Assembly (NCBI GenBank): GCA_946803715.1
Contig: CAMPET010000448.1
Coordinates: forward strand, 2,257 to 15,730
Length of the DNA stretch: 13,474 nt
Direction: 5' to 3'
From: Beroe ovata
Lineage: Eukaryota; Ctenophora; Nuda; Beroida; Beroidae
In this document: one piece after another, positions 1 to 5,868 of the stretch
Layout: each line of letters opens with the position of its first letter
Position numbering within the stretch: the first letter of the stretch is position 1
The notes under the pieces: generated by a model
What the model was told of the DNA's origin: nothing
Seen by the model: the letters and a program-made list of their open reading frames with translations, nothing else
The model's database searches: none
Made by a program: the position numbers and the translations under genes

Positions 1-109
1 TGATAGCTATCCCCTTATTCTCCTGTAACTTGATTGGTTCTAGCTGTGTAGTTAATTTTGAAAATTCGCTGCTATCACTCACAATAACAATACTTTTGGT
101 ACCTTCCAT
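1..109 (-). CDS. Minor capsid (penton-like) protein candidate, N-terminus only, cut by window edge
   Basis: Open frame from an ATG at 109 to the left edge, 36 codons. It begins MEGTKSIVIVSDSS and continues with a Leu/Lys-rich stretch ending near KGIAI. From memory, Polinton minor capsid (penton-like) proteins often open with a short strand ending in a Ser-Asn/Asp-Ser-Ser turn, followed by a segment ending in a Glu/Ala/Leu-rich strand, and this fits loosely. The position just downstream of the integrase-ATPase-core array on the same strand also fits a capsid gene. The start is supported by a TATA box 33 nt upstream. What is visible is too short to prove the family; it could be another virion or accessory gene. 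Confidence 0.45.
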   Translation of the reverse strand, partial: MEGTKSIVIVSDSSEFSKLTTQLEPIKLQENKGIAI

Positions 110-134
110 GATTCCAGTTCAAAGGTAAACAACG

Positions 135-142
135 CTTATATA
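135..142 (-). promoter_or_regulatory. TATA box for the minor capsid candidate
   Basis: Minus strand TATATAAG inside CACTATATAAGC (134-145). The first T lies 33 nt before the ATG at 109, the same spacing as at the other TATA boxes here. The 12-base string recurs at the box at 6921 on the plus strand. The box overlaps the last bases of the 103-aa upstream gene. Confidence 0.6.
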
Positions 143-146
143 GTGC

Positions 147-458
147 TCAAAATGTTATACCACAATTTCTAAGTTTACAATAAACACTCTCATAAATTGG
201 TCTAAACTTCTTCTTACTACAATCAGCAACAAAATCATCATAATTGATCTCTGTCTGTTTTTCATTCATTATAATAAATCCGTCTTTACTCCTCCTAACA
301 TCAGTTTTTGAGAGTGTGACCAGCAGATTGGTTAGATCGAACTTGGGAAAAAGTTCTGATGGTAGCTCAATGGTCCTAACTTTATTTGATAGTCCCTCTG
401 TTGGAATGAGTACGAATTTGTCACTTTCTCTCGCTGGTGAGAGTATAAACCGAGACAT
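147..458 (-). CDS. Unknown 103-aa Polinton protein
   Basis: Complete small ORF in the minus-strand array. Its ATG follows the stop of the core-like gene after one base (TAA-C-ATG), and its end abuts the TATA box of the next gene, so it is very probably a real gene. The protein is mixed alpha/beta with no signal peptide or membrane segment. It begins MSRFILSPARESDKF and ends in a Cys-containing tail (residues about 88-103, YESVYCKLRNCGITF). I do not recognise the family. Position between core and capsid genes suggests a virion or assembly role, but that is inference from order only. Confidence 0.6.
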   Translation of the reverse strand: MSRFILSPARESDKFVLIPTEGLSNKVRTIELPSELFPKFDLTNLLVTLSKTDVRRSKDGFIIMNEKQTEINYDDFVADCSKKKFRPIYESVYCKLRNCGITF

Positions 459-459
459 G

Positions 460-816
460 TTAAACCAGCGACTGTACTAATCCTCCAATTATTGGCAAAA
501 CAGTGCTTAGAATAGTAGCAAATGCTCCTCCACGCTGAGAAATTAACTTCTGCCTCATAGTCCTGCCTTTTAAACCCTTTGTCGATGTAATCATTCGCCT
601 ATGTTTCGTCACAACTTGTTGTTGTGTCTCATCCAAATGCAATCTCTTCTCTATCAGAAGCTTGAAAACCAGACTCAGTGCCTTGAACAGTTCAGAAGGA
701 GCATTTTTCAATATGATATTTCTGTCTTTTCGGTTGCTTTGAGCTAACTTATTGAGAATATACCTGTGCCTTTTTAATAATGCAGCTTGCTTTACAGATA
801 GATGCTTGGCAGCCAT
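460..816 (-). CDS. Small basic virion-core-like protein with Gly-rich hydrophobic tail
   Basis: 118 aa, Lys/Arg/His-rich helices over residues 1-95, then QRGG (about 94-97) and a hydrophobic Gly-containing tail to the C-terminus (ILSTVLPIIGGLVQSLV). This two-part shape, a basic helical body plus an (R/K)GG motif and a hydrophobic Leu/Pro/Gly tail, is one I know from small proteins that recur in metazoan Polintons. They are sometimes compared with adenovirus minor core proteins. The likely role is DNA binding or condensation in the particle, with the tail contacting shell or membrane; this is inference. The ATG at 816 lies inside the end of the ATPase gene (25-bp overlap), as expected in a compact array. 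No introns or lesions are visible. Confidence 0.7.
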   Translation of the reverse strand: MAAKHLSVKQAALLKRHRYILNKLAQSNRKDRNIILKNAPSELFKALSLVFKLLIEKRLHLDETQQQVVTKHRRMITSTKGLKGRTMRQKLISQRGGAFATILSTVLPIIGGLVQSLV

Positions 817-1406
817 TCCCAGTAATCTGTTAGAACTGTCAACTCTTGTGGAAGTCCTGGAGCTAAACTTAACAAAATAAAGCCTCTATCTTGAGCTACT
901 GTCCTTTTAAAGGCGTTAGTTACCCTCTTCAAGTCATCCCCACAAAACATTTGTTGAGCTAGAGTTTTGATTTGTCTAAAGTGACGTTGATTATTAAAGA
1001 GAACAAAGTAGTGACTATTTGAACTCATCAATCTGAATAGAGGACACTTTGGGAACAGATTTTGTGTTAGATAAAATGTCGAGATTTTACGGTGATGGGA
1101 GCCTAGGATGAAACACTCAGCCATCTGTTTATTGTCGCTCAGAATTAGGTCATCTACTACCAAGAGACTCGGTTCAGATGTATCCATCTGATCGAAATCT
1201 AAACCTTTTATGAAAGTTATAGATTGAGTTTCTGTCTCATTCCAAGTCAGCATGAATTCCTGCTCGATATTGTACATGTAGAATATTCGTTTTGGCCATG
1301 GGTGAACCAGCTTTTGTCTTATTACCTCTAATATGAATTGAGTTTTCCCAGCTTGCGATGGCCCAAAAACAATGCAATTGTGGGATGCTAAGAACTTCAC
1401 AGGCAT
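792..1406 (-). CDS. Genome-packaging ATPase, FtsK/HerA (A32-like) type
   Basis: P-loop ATPase that by family knowledge pumps element DNA into capsids. Counting from an upstream in-frame ATG at 1469: Walker A GPSQAGKT at residues 36-43, Walker B SLLVVDDL at 101-108 with the paired acidic residues, and a YLTQNLF segment near 133-139 with the polar sensor Gln. I chose the ATG at 1406 because it overlaps the integrase stop by one base (TAATG) and puts Walker A about 15 residues from the N-terminus, as is usual in this family. A start at 1469 would add 21 residues encoded in an alternative frame of the chromodomain. Length (204-225 aa) is normal. The frame is intact and all visible catalytic motifs are present. 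It overlaps the next gene by 25 bp. Confidence 0.92.
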   Translation of the reverse strand: MPVKFLASHNCIVFGPSQAGKTQFILEVIRQKLVHPWPKRIFYMYNIEQEFMLTWNETETQSITFIKGLDFDQMDTSEPSLLVVDDLILSDNKQMAECFILGSHHRKISTFYLTQNLFPKCPLFRLMSSNSHYFVLFNNQRHFRQIKTLAQQMFCGDDLKRVTNAFKRTVAQDRGFILLSLAPGLPQELTVLTDYWEWLPSIYL

Positions 1407-2470
1407 TACAACTTGAAGAGGTCTGACTGTGGGACCCAGCTGTTGGCTTCCTTTGGATAACCCTTCCACTTAACGAGGTACTCTGTTTGACCTGTTGATT
1501 TACGCTTCTTTATAATTTTTTCTATCTGATAAATATCATCCGACTTATCAACTAACTGCAACTCACTCTTGTAAAATGAACCTTTAACAACTGTCCCTTT
1601 ATAGTCCTTTATACTGTACGTTACTGGGTATGTATTTTTAACCTCACAAACGACAAACACTTCATGGCTCCAGCTCTGTTCATACCCCTTCTGGAAAACG
1701 CTCTTTTGTCTTGTTATTCTTACCGTGTCTCCTATTTGAAAATATTTCCTTGTGTGCACTTTCAATTTTTTCACCCGAGGAAAGAGAATGCCTCTGATTA
1801 AAGCTTCATTACTACTTGACACATCATTAGGGGCGTGTTTAGTCGAGCGATGCTTGTTCTCATTATACCCCGCCACAAGCTGATCAAGCACATCTACCCA
1901 ACGGTGACTACCTTTAGCTGTGAAATATCTAAACATCCGTGTCTTGAGAGTTCTATTGAAACGTTCAACAATAGCTGCTTTTTGCTCACTATATACACTA
2001 TAGTGCTTTATTTTCAGCCTTTTTAGGAGTTGCAGGAATTTCTTATTATAAAACTCAGTCCCCTGATCAAATTGAATTTTTTTTGGTCGGTTTACCGTGA
2101 GAAAAGGAGTCATGACACTTACTATTGAATCAGCAGACTTGTTTTTCATTTTGAACGCCCACGCCTTTTTACTAAATGTGTCAATTATTGTTATAATCCA
2201 TTTGTACCCATCGTTTTCCTTATGCTTGCTAGTCATGTCAACCAAGTCGCATTGATATAGGTAATCAATACCTTTAGTCCAAATACGACGGTAAAGTGAG
2301 GGTTTACGTACTGGCTTATGCAATGTGTAGCTATCTGTAGCACGCAACTTTTTCTCAACTGACTTCTTAGTGATAGCGTGACCATCTTTTCTCAGTTCTT
2401 GATGAACGCGATTTACACCACTGAACGACCCGCTAAATTCAGGGTTCTGGTAAATCTTATTGAGATTCAT
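1406..2470 (-). CDS. Polinton integrase (retroviral-type DDE) with C-terminal chromodomain
   Basis: 354 aa, full length. Residues 1-60 form the N-terminal helical domain usual in Polinton integrases, ending near TLHKPVRK. The RNase H-like core carries Asp75 (QCDLVDM), Asp135 (FDQGTEF) and Glu169 (AAIVERFNRTLK), the DDE triad. An SH3-like basic region follows (about 230-305, FQIGDTVRI). Residues 311-350 form a chromodomain with the aromatic-cage candidates Tyr314, Trp335 and Tyr338 and the YLVKWKGY core, but the usual C-terminal helix is short because the protein stops at FKL. By family knowledge it joins element ends to target DNA with short target duplication; the chromodomain would steer it to methylated histone H3. 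A TATA box 32 nt upstream of the ATG is shared with the divergent coiled-coil gene. No frameshift is seen. Confidence 0.96.
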   Translation of the reverse strand: MNLNKIYQNPEFSGSFSGVNRVHQELRKDGHAITKKSVEKKLRATDSYTLHKPVRKPSLYRRIWTKGIDYLYQCDLVDMTSKHKENDGYKWIITIIDTFSKKAWAFKMKNKSADSIVSVMTPFLTVNRPKKIQFDQGTEFYNKKFLQLLKRLKIKHYSVYSEQKAAIVERFNRTLKTRMFRYFTAKGSHRWVDVLDQLVAGYNENKHRSTKHAPNDVSSSNEALIRGILFPRVKKLKVHTRKYFQIGDTVRITRQKSVFQKGYEQSWSHEVFVVCEVKNTYPVTYSIKDYKGTVVKGSFYKSELQLVDKSDDIYQIEKIIKKRKSTGQTEYLVKWKGYPKEANSWVPQSDLFKL

Positions 2471-2494
2471 TTTTTATCACGAGTATTTTTTCCC

Positions 2495-2502
2495 TATAAA
2501 TA
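2495..2502. promoter_or_regulatory. Probable bidirectional TATA box between integrase and coiled-coil genes
   Basis: The 61-bp gap between the two divergent ATGs holds one clear box, TATAAATA on plus, read as TATTTATA on minus. It lies 37 nt from the plus-strand ATG at 2532 and 32 nt from the minus-strand ATG at 2470, the spacing seen at all other boxes here. No second TATA is visible, so one site may direct both transcripts. Confidence 0.6.
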
Positions 2503-2531
2503 GACGCATCCTGTAGATGGCGCAGCTTATC

Positions 2532-3572
2532 ATGACTTTAGACTGTGATAAATGCGGGAAATCATTCCCCACCAACACTGCATTGTATCAACATAAACAA
2601 TTGGCACATTCTAAACCGAAAATTGTCCTAGTAAACCATGAGCATGAGAGTAAAAAACGACCACCTTCCTCACCCGACGGTAGACCAGTTAAACGTAAAC
2701 GGATATCTTCACAGACCGATGATGGTCTGAAAGTGGTGGATGAGTTTGATGATTCATCTGAGGAGGGTGGTGATCTTAGAATACTTGACGAATATGATGC
2801 TGGAGATTCAGGGCAATCTGACGATGGATTATCTGTCATTGACAGTGTAGATGGTGTAGATTACAAAAAACTGTATCAAAAGTGTATGAAAATGAAGATT
2901 GCGCTAGAAGTGAAATGGAAAAATAAACTGAATAAGACTATGAGGGAGTATGATGAGAAACTAGCAAATATGGAAACAGAGTACAGTGATAAGGTAAAAT
3001 CACTCAAACAAAACTATGAGTCCAAGTTAAAATTAGTAAATGAAACTGTATTGGAGTTGGAAGGAAATATAATCAAACAGCGTGAGGAGCATAACAATGA
3101 GCTACAAAAGTTGGTTGACAAGCATAATTTGGATATGAGTGAATATGAAAAGCAATGTCAAGAGAAAATAAAAGATTTAAAAGATCACATTGAATCCATG
3201 AATGACACTGACAGTGAAATGAGTAAGCTAACCAAAGCTATCTTCAACTGCAACACTATGGAAGAGATTTTTAAGATTCAGAAATTAATTCAAAATTATC
3301 AAATTGATGAGTTGATTGAAAATCATCTACCGACTCTGCAAAATCTACTACTCAGTCTTTCTTATGGTATTTTACCAATCTGTCAGCCACAGCGTGATCG
3401 TGTAACTGATGGTCAGCGTGATTTAGTTGAGCGACTTCAGATTGCATCTAAACCGAGTGCTAGAAATATTGTAAAGAGAAACCAGTCTGACATGGTAAAT
3501 TTATTTACGATTGTTAAAGATTCAATACGGCTAGCAAGAGATGCATATAACAAATACGGTACAGGCTTATAA
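2532..3572 (+). CDS. Zinc-finger / coiled-coil Polinton protein with triple SUMO-interaction-like motif (copy 1)
   Basis: About 346 aa from the ATG at 2532. An in-frame ATG at 2517 lies only 22 nt after the TATA box, probably before the RNA start, so I prefer 2532. Numbering from 2517: C2H2 finger at 10-31 (Cys10, Cys13, His26, His31), basic nuclear-localisation-like stretch PVKRKR at 57-62, and an acidic region 69-115 with three repeats of the pattern L-x-hydrophobic-hydrophobic-D at 71, 87 and 105. A long charged coiled coil covers about 115-235. A conserved C-terminal helical domain holds YGILPICQPQRD (283-294) and ends in YNKYGTGL. Coiled-coil accessory proteins are a regular part of adintovirus-like elements, but their function is unknown to me. 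The stop codon overlaps the next TATA box. Confidence 0.7.
   Translation: MTLDCDKCGKSFPTNTALYQHKQLAHSKPKIVLVNHEHESKKRPPSSPDGRPVKRKRISSQTDDGLKVVDEFDDSSEEGGDLRILDEYDAGDSGQSDDGLSVIDSVDGVDYKKLYQKCMKMKIALEVKWKNKLNKTMREYDEKLANMETEYSDKVKSLKQNYESKLKLVNETVLELEGNIIKQREEHNNELQKLVDKHNLDMSEYEKQCQEKIKDLKDHIESMNDTDSEMSKLTKAIFNCNTMEEIFKIQKLIQNYQIDELIENHLPTLQNLLLSLSYGILPICQPQRDRVTDGQRDLVERLQIASKPSARNIVKRNQSDMVNLFTIVKDSIRLARDAYNKYGTGL
2584..2872 (+). repeat. 289-bp segment repeated identically at 3737-4025 (copy 1)
   Basis: Compared base by base by eye, this stretch is identical to 3737-4025 (offset 1153). Right after it the two copies diverge, starting with G at 2873 against A at 4026. It covers the zinc-finger tail, basic stretch and acidic repeats of the coiled-coil protein. 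Confidence 0.9.
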
Positions 3573-3574
3573 AA
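3568..3574 (+). promoter_or_regulatory. TATA box for membrane-protein gene, copy 1
   Basis: TATAAAA overlapping the stop codon of the preceding coiled-coil gene (TAA at 3570-3572), 33 nt before the ATG at 3601. The second copy of this gene has the same layout at 4726. Confidence 0.6.
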
Positions 3575-3600
3575 AGGAACCATTCCCTTTAATTTCAAAA

Positions 3601-3735
3601 ATGAACTTTTATCTTGTTCTAACCACTATTGCAGAGCTCGCCTTTGAGCTCACATTTGTTATTGACGGAACCAGCAAACAAGACTTTTTCTTTTTGGAAG
3701 GTGCTAATCAGAGTGCGCATCTGCTCAGGAAAAAT
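3601..3735 (+). pseudogene. Small membrane protein, copy 1, truncated at the undetermined base
   Basis: 45 codons matching the start of the complete gene at 4759. Both open MNFYLVLT and share the AELAFELTF, DFF and NQSAH segments, with scattered substitutions and roughly 85 percent base identity by eye. The frame then runs through the single n at 3736 straight into the coiled-coil paralogue, giving an apparent 393-aa fusion. I take that fusion to be an artefact of a join at 3736: neither half is a complete gene, and the fused frame removes both the C-terminal membrane anchor of one protein and the zinc finger start of the other. In the real genome this gene may be complete. Confidence 0.65.
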
Positions 3736-3736
3736 N
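3736..3736. other. Undetermined base marking a probable assembly join
   Basis: A single n sits exactly where membrane-gene sequence stops and a perfect repeat of 2584 onward begins. This is the expected look of two contigs, haplotypes or element copies joined with a token gap. Confidence 0.75.
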
Positions 3737-4025
3737 TGTATCAACATAAACAATTGGCACATTCTAAACCGAAAATTGTCCTAGTAAACCATGAGCATGA
3801 GAGTAAAAAACGACCACCTTCCTCACCCGACGGTAGACCAGTTAAACGTAAACGGATATCTTCACAGACCGATGATGGTCTGAAAGTGGTGGATGAGTTT
3901 GATGATTCATCTGAGGAGGGTGGTGATCTTAGAATACTTGACGAATATGATGCTGGAGATTCAGGGCAATCTGACGATGGATTATCTGTCATTGACAGTG
4001 TAGATGGTGTAGATTACAAAAAACT
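3737..4025 (+). repeat. 289-bp segment repeated identically at 2584-2872 (copy 2)
   Basis: Second copy of the perfect repeat; it begins immediately after the undetermined base. Perfect identity here against clear divergence afterwards points to a join artefact or recent gene conversion. Confidence 0.9.
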
Positions 4026-4722
4026 ATATCAAAAGTGCATGAAAATGAAGATTGCGCTAGAAGTGAAATGGAAAAGCAAACTAAATAAAATTAGGAGGGA
4101 GTGTGACGAAAAAATTGCAAATATAGAAACAGAGTACAATGATAAGGTAAAAGCGCTAAAACAAAACCATGAGTCTCAGTTAAAATCAGTAAATGAGACG
4201 GTATTGAAGTTAGAAGAAAAATTAGCCAAGCAGAATGAGGTACATAACAATGCGTTGCAAGAATTAGTGGCTAAGCATCAAACTGAATTGACTGAATATG
4301 AAAAGCAGTGTCAAGAGAAAATAAAAGATTTGAAAGAGCACATAGAATCAATGAATGATACTGACAGTGAAATGAGCCAGCTAACCAAAGCTATTTTCAA
4401 CTGCAACACTATGGAAGAGATTTTCAAGATTCAGAAATTAATTCAAAATTATCAAATTGACGAGTTGATTGAAAATCATCTACCGACCCTACAAAATTTG
4501 CTACTCAGTCTTTCTTATGGTATTTTACCAATCTGTCAGCCACAGCGTGATCGCGTAACTGATGGGCAGCGTGATTTGGTTGAGCGACTTCAGATCGCGT
4601 CCAAGCAGAGTGCAAAAAATATTGTGAAGCGAAACCAATCAGACATGGTGAATCTATTCACGATTGTTAAAGACTCAATACGACTAGCAAGAGACGCTTA
4701 TAACAAATACGGTACAGGTTAG
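3737..4722 (+). CDS. Coiled-coil Polinton protein, copy 2, N-terminus missing
   Basis: Paralogue of the gene at 2532, lacking the start and the two zinc-finger cysteines, which would lie before the undetermined base. It keeps the basic stretch and three acidic SUMO-interaction-like repeats (identical to copy 1), then a coiled coil that differs at many positions (for example NETVLKLEEKLAKQ against NETVLELEGNIIKQ), then a nearly invariant C-terminal domain with YGILPICQPQRD and ending YNKYGTG. Strong conservation of the C-terminal domain against a drifting coiled coil suggests that domain is the functional core. The frame is open to a TAG at 4720. Whether this is a true second gene or the same gene from another element copy cannot be settled from this sequence. 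Confidence 0.65.
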
Positions 4723-4725
4723 GCC

Positions 4726-4732
4726 TATAAAA
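4726..4732 (+). promoter_or_regulatory. TATA box for membrane-protein gene, copy 2
   Basis: TATAAAA four bases after the coiled-coil stop codon, 33 nt before the ATG at 4759. Spacing is identical to copy 1. Confidence 0.6.
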
Positions 4733-4758
4733 GGAATCGATCCGCATTAATCTTAAAA

Positions 4759-5265
4759 ATGAACTTCTACCTAGTTCTAACCGCTATTGCAGAGCTCGCT
4801 TTTGAGCTCACGTTTATTGTTGACGGTGCTAGCAAACAGGATTTTTTCTACTTGGAAGGTACTAATCAGAGTGCACACCTGTTTAGAACAAATTCAAGCT
4901 GTTATCTTCATTTCACGAGTGATGGTAACTACTCAACGTATAGCTTACCTATTGATCACCCTACCTTCATCTTCTCCTGGGTTGGTTTCGAGATTAACCA
5001 TAAGTCAATGAATCTGGAAAGTTCTGTTGGAGATATATCTGGACACCATTATGATAGCTTCATTTTCATGTCACCGTTCACGGAGGTGGTTGAACCAGCA
5101 GATCCTGAATATGTTTTTAATATCAACGAAATCAACTACTGGTACATAGTTCTCATAGTTCTGATAGTGGGTGTGCTGGTAGATTCAAAGAGTGCTGCCA
5201 TAAACTTGATCAAGGACATTTCAACACGTCAAAGTAACCGCGTTTCTCGTGTTTCACACGTATAA
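4759..5265 (+). CDS. Small single-pass membrane protein, unknown function
   Basis: 168 aa, complete. Residues 1-22 are largely hydrophobic but include Glu12 and Glu16, so they may be a weak signal peptide or the first strands of a beta domain. Asn36, Asn45 and Asn57 lie in N-x-S sequons. A clear membrane segment runs from about 127 to 141 (YWYIVLIVLIVGVLV), followed by a 27-residue Ser/Arg-rich tail. This fits a membrane protein with an outside N-terminal domain and a short inside tail, or a tail-anchored one if the N-terminus is not a signal. I do not recognise the family. It always follows the coiled-coil gene in this window, which suggests a functional pair. An envelope-like or host-membrane role is possible but unproven. 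Confidence 0.65.
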   Translation: MNFYLVLTAIAELAFELTFIVDGASKQDFFYLEGTNQSAHLFRTNSSCYLHFTSDGNYSTYSLPIDHPTFIFSWVGFEINHKSMNLESSVGDISGHHYDSFIFMSPFTEVVEPADPEYVFNINEINYWYIVLIVLIVGVLVDSKSAAINLIKDISTRQSNRVSRVSHV

Positions 5266-5268
5266 AAG
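5261..5268 (+). promoter_or_regulatory. TATA-like box overlapping membrane-gene stop
   Basis: TATAAAAG overlaps the TAA at 5263-5265 and lies 38 nt before the ATG of a 13-codon ORF at 5299. It is arranged like the other boxes of this element, which often overlap the upstream stop. Confidence 0.45.
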
Positions 5269-5298
5269 TATCAATCACATTGCTGGCTCTCATTTCCT

Positions 5299-5340
5299 AT
5301 GAGCGATTGTAGAGTTTGCATGAAACGTTTTTTGATTTAA
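5299..5340 (+). CDS. 13-codon micro-ORF or zinc-finger gene remnant
   Basis: ATG to TAA, 13 residues, containing CRVCMKRF. The C-x2-C-x3-F pattern is what starts a C2H2 finger, as in CDKCGKSF of the coiled-coil protein. It has its own TATA-like box at the element's usual distance. It could be the stump of a third zinc-finger gene, a regulatory upstream ORF, or chance. The rest of the gap (5341-5369) shows nothing else. Confidence 0.3.
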   Translation: MSDCRVCMKRFLI

Positions 5341-5369
5341 ATGTGTTTGTGTATGAATATTATTCTGAT

Positions 5370-5376
5370 TATATAC
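5370..5376 (+). promoter_or_regulatory. TATA box for the Cys-rich gene
   Basis: TATATAC lying 38 nt before the ATG at 5408, in the same position relative to the start as the other boxes. A second AT-rich stretch (ATATAAA near 5390) is too close to the ATG. Confidence 0.5.
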
Positions 5377-5407
5377 GTGGTTTTATTGAATATAAACTCT
5401 TCTAGTG

Positions 5408-5827
5408 ATGACTTTTTTCGACAATGCTGACTGGATCGGTTACCTTGCGGAAAATGTCATAAGGCATTGTGTCGCCCTCAATCTAGAAGAATGTTCTGGT
5501 TGCAGAGATAAAGTGAATTGTGATATTCTCCATTTACACTGTCAACTGTCGCTTTTAGACAAGATCCAGAACCATTTTGAAGTTGCTAGAGCTCACGCTC
5601 TCAAATTGCTGGGTAGACTATACAAGGAAATGGAAAATAAATTGCCACACAGCGAGGATCTGAAAAAAGATATGCAGGCATACACGACATTTGGACGTGC
5701 TTTCCTCTTGACATTATCACCTCAAGCTTTGTATTTTGGACGCTATGTGAATGAAATGAACCACTTTTTGATTAATGAGGTACTTGATGCTAGATCTAAG
5801 AGAGCACAGGCAAAGCTATATAGCTAG
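5408..5827 (+). CDS. Cys-rich helical Polinton protein, unknown function
   Basis: 139 aa from the ATG at 5408 (a GTG at 5405 precedes it in frame). Cysteines at 21, 29, 32, 38 and 45 with His20, His42 and His44 make a likely zinc site (ECSGC ... LHLHC). The rest is helical: LSLLDKIQNHFEVARAHAL (about 48-66), then a second helical region with a TLSPQALYFGRY segment. From memory, many arthropod and cnidarian Polintons carry a protein of similar size with a C-x2-C ... H/C cluster followed by long helices in this neighbourhood, so I take it as that conserved accessory protein. No biochemical role is known to me. It lies upstream of the exonuclease-like gene on the same strand, with a 41-bp gap. 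Confidence 0.65.
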   Translation: MTFFDNADWIGYLAENVIRHCVALNLEECSGCRDKVNCDILHLHCQLSLLDKIQNHFEVARAHALKLLGRLYKEMENKLPHSEDLKKDMQAYTTFGRAFLLTLSPQALYFGRYVNEMNHFLINEVLDARSKRAQAKLYS

Positions 5828-5868
5828 AGCTCTCGGAAATATCATTCATTTCCAGCATTAACAATATC

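Noticed and set aside
244-480. 78-aa plus-strand ORF
   Set aside because: Antisense shadow of the 103-aa minus-strand gene.
2588-2839. 83-aa minus-strand ORF, repeated identically at 3741-3992
   Set aside because: It is antisense to the acidic region of the coiled-coil gene. The perfect repetition comes from the 289-bp repeat, not from selection on this frame.
3541-4722. Single 393-aa protein
   Set aside because: It fuses the start of a membrane protein to an N-truncated coiled-coil protein through an undetermined base; best read as a join artefact.
4759-5265. Retrovirus-type envelope protein
   Set aside because: Far too short, a single Cys, no fusion-peptide or furin-site pattern visible; only a generic small membrane protein can be supported.
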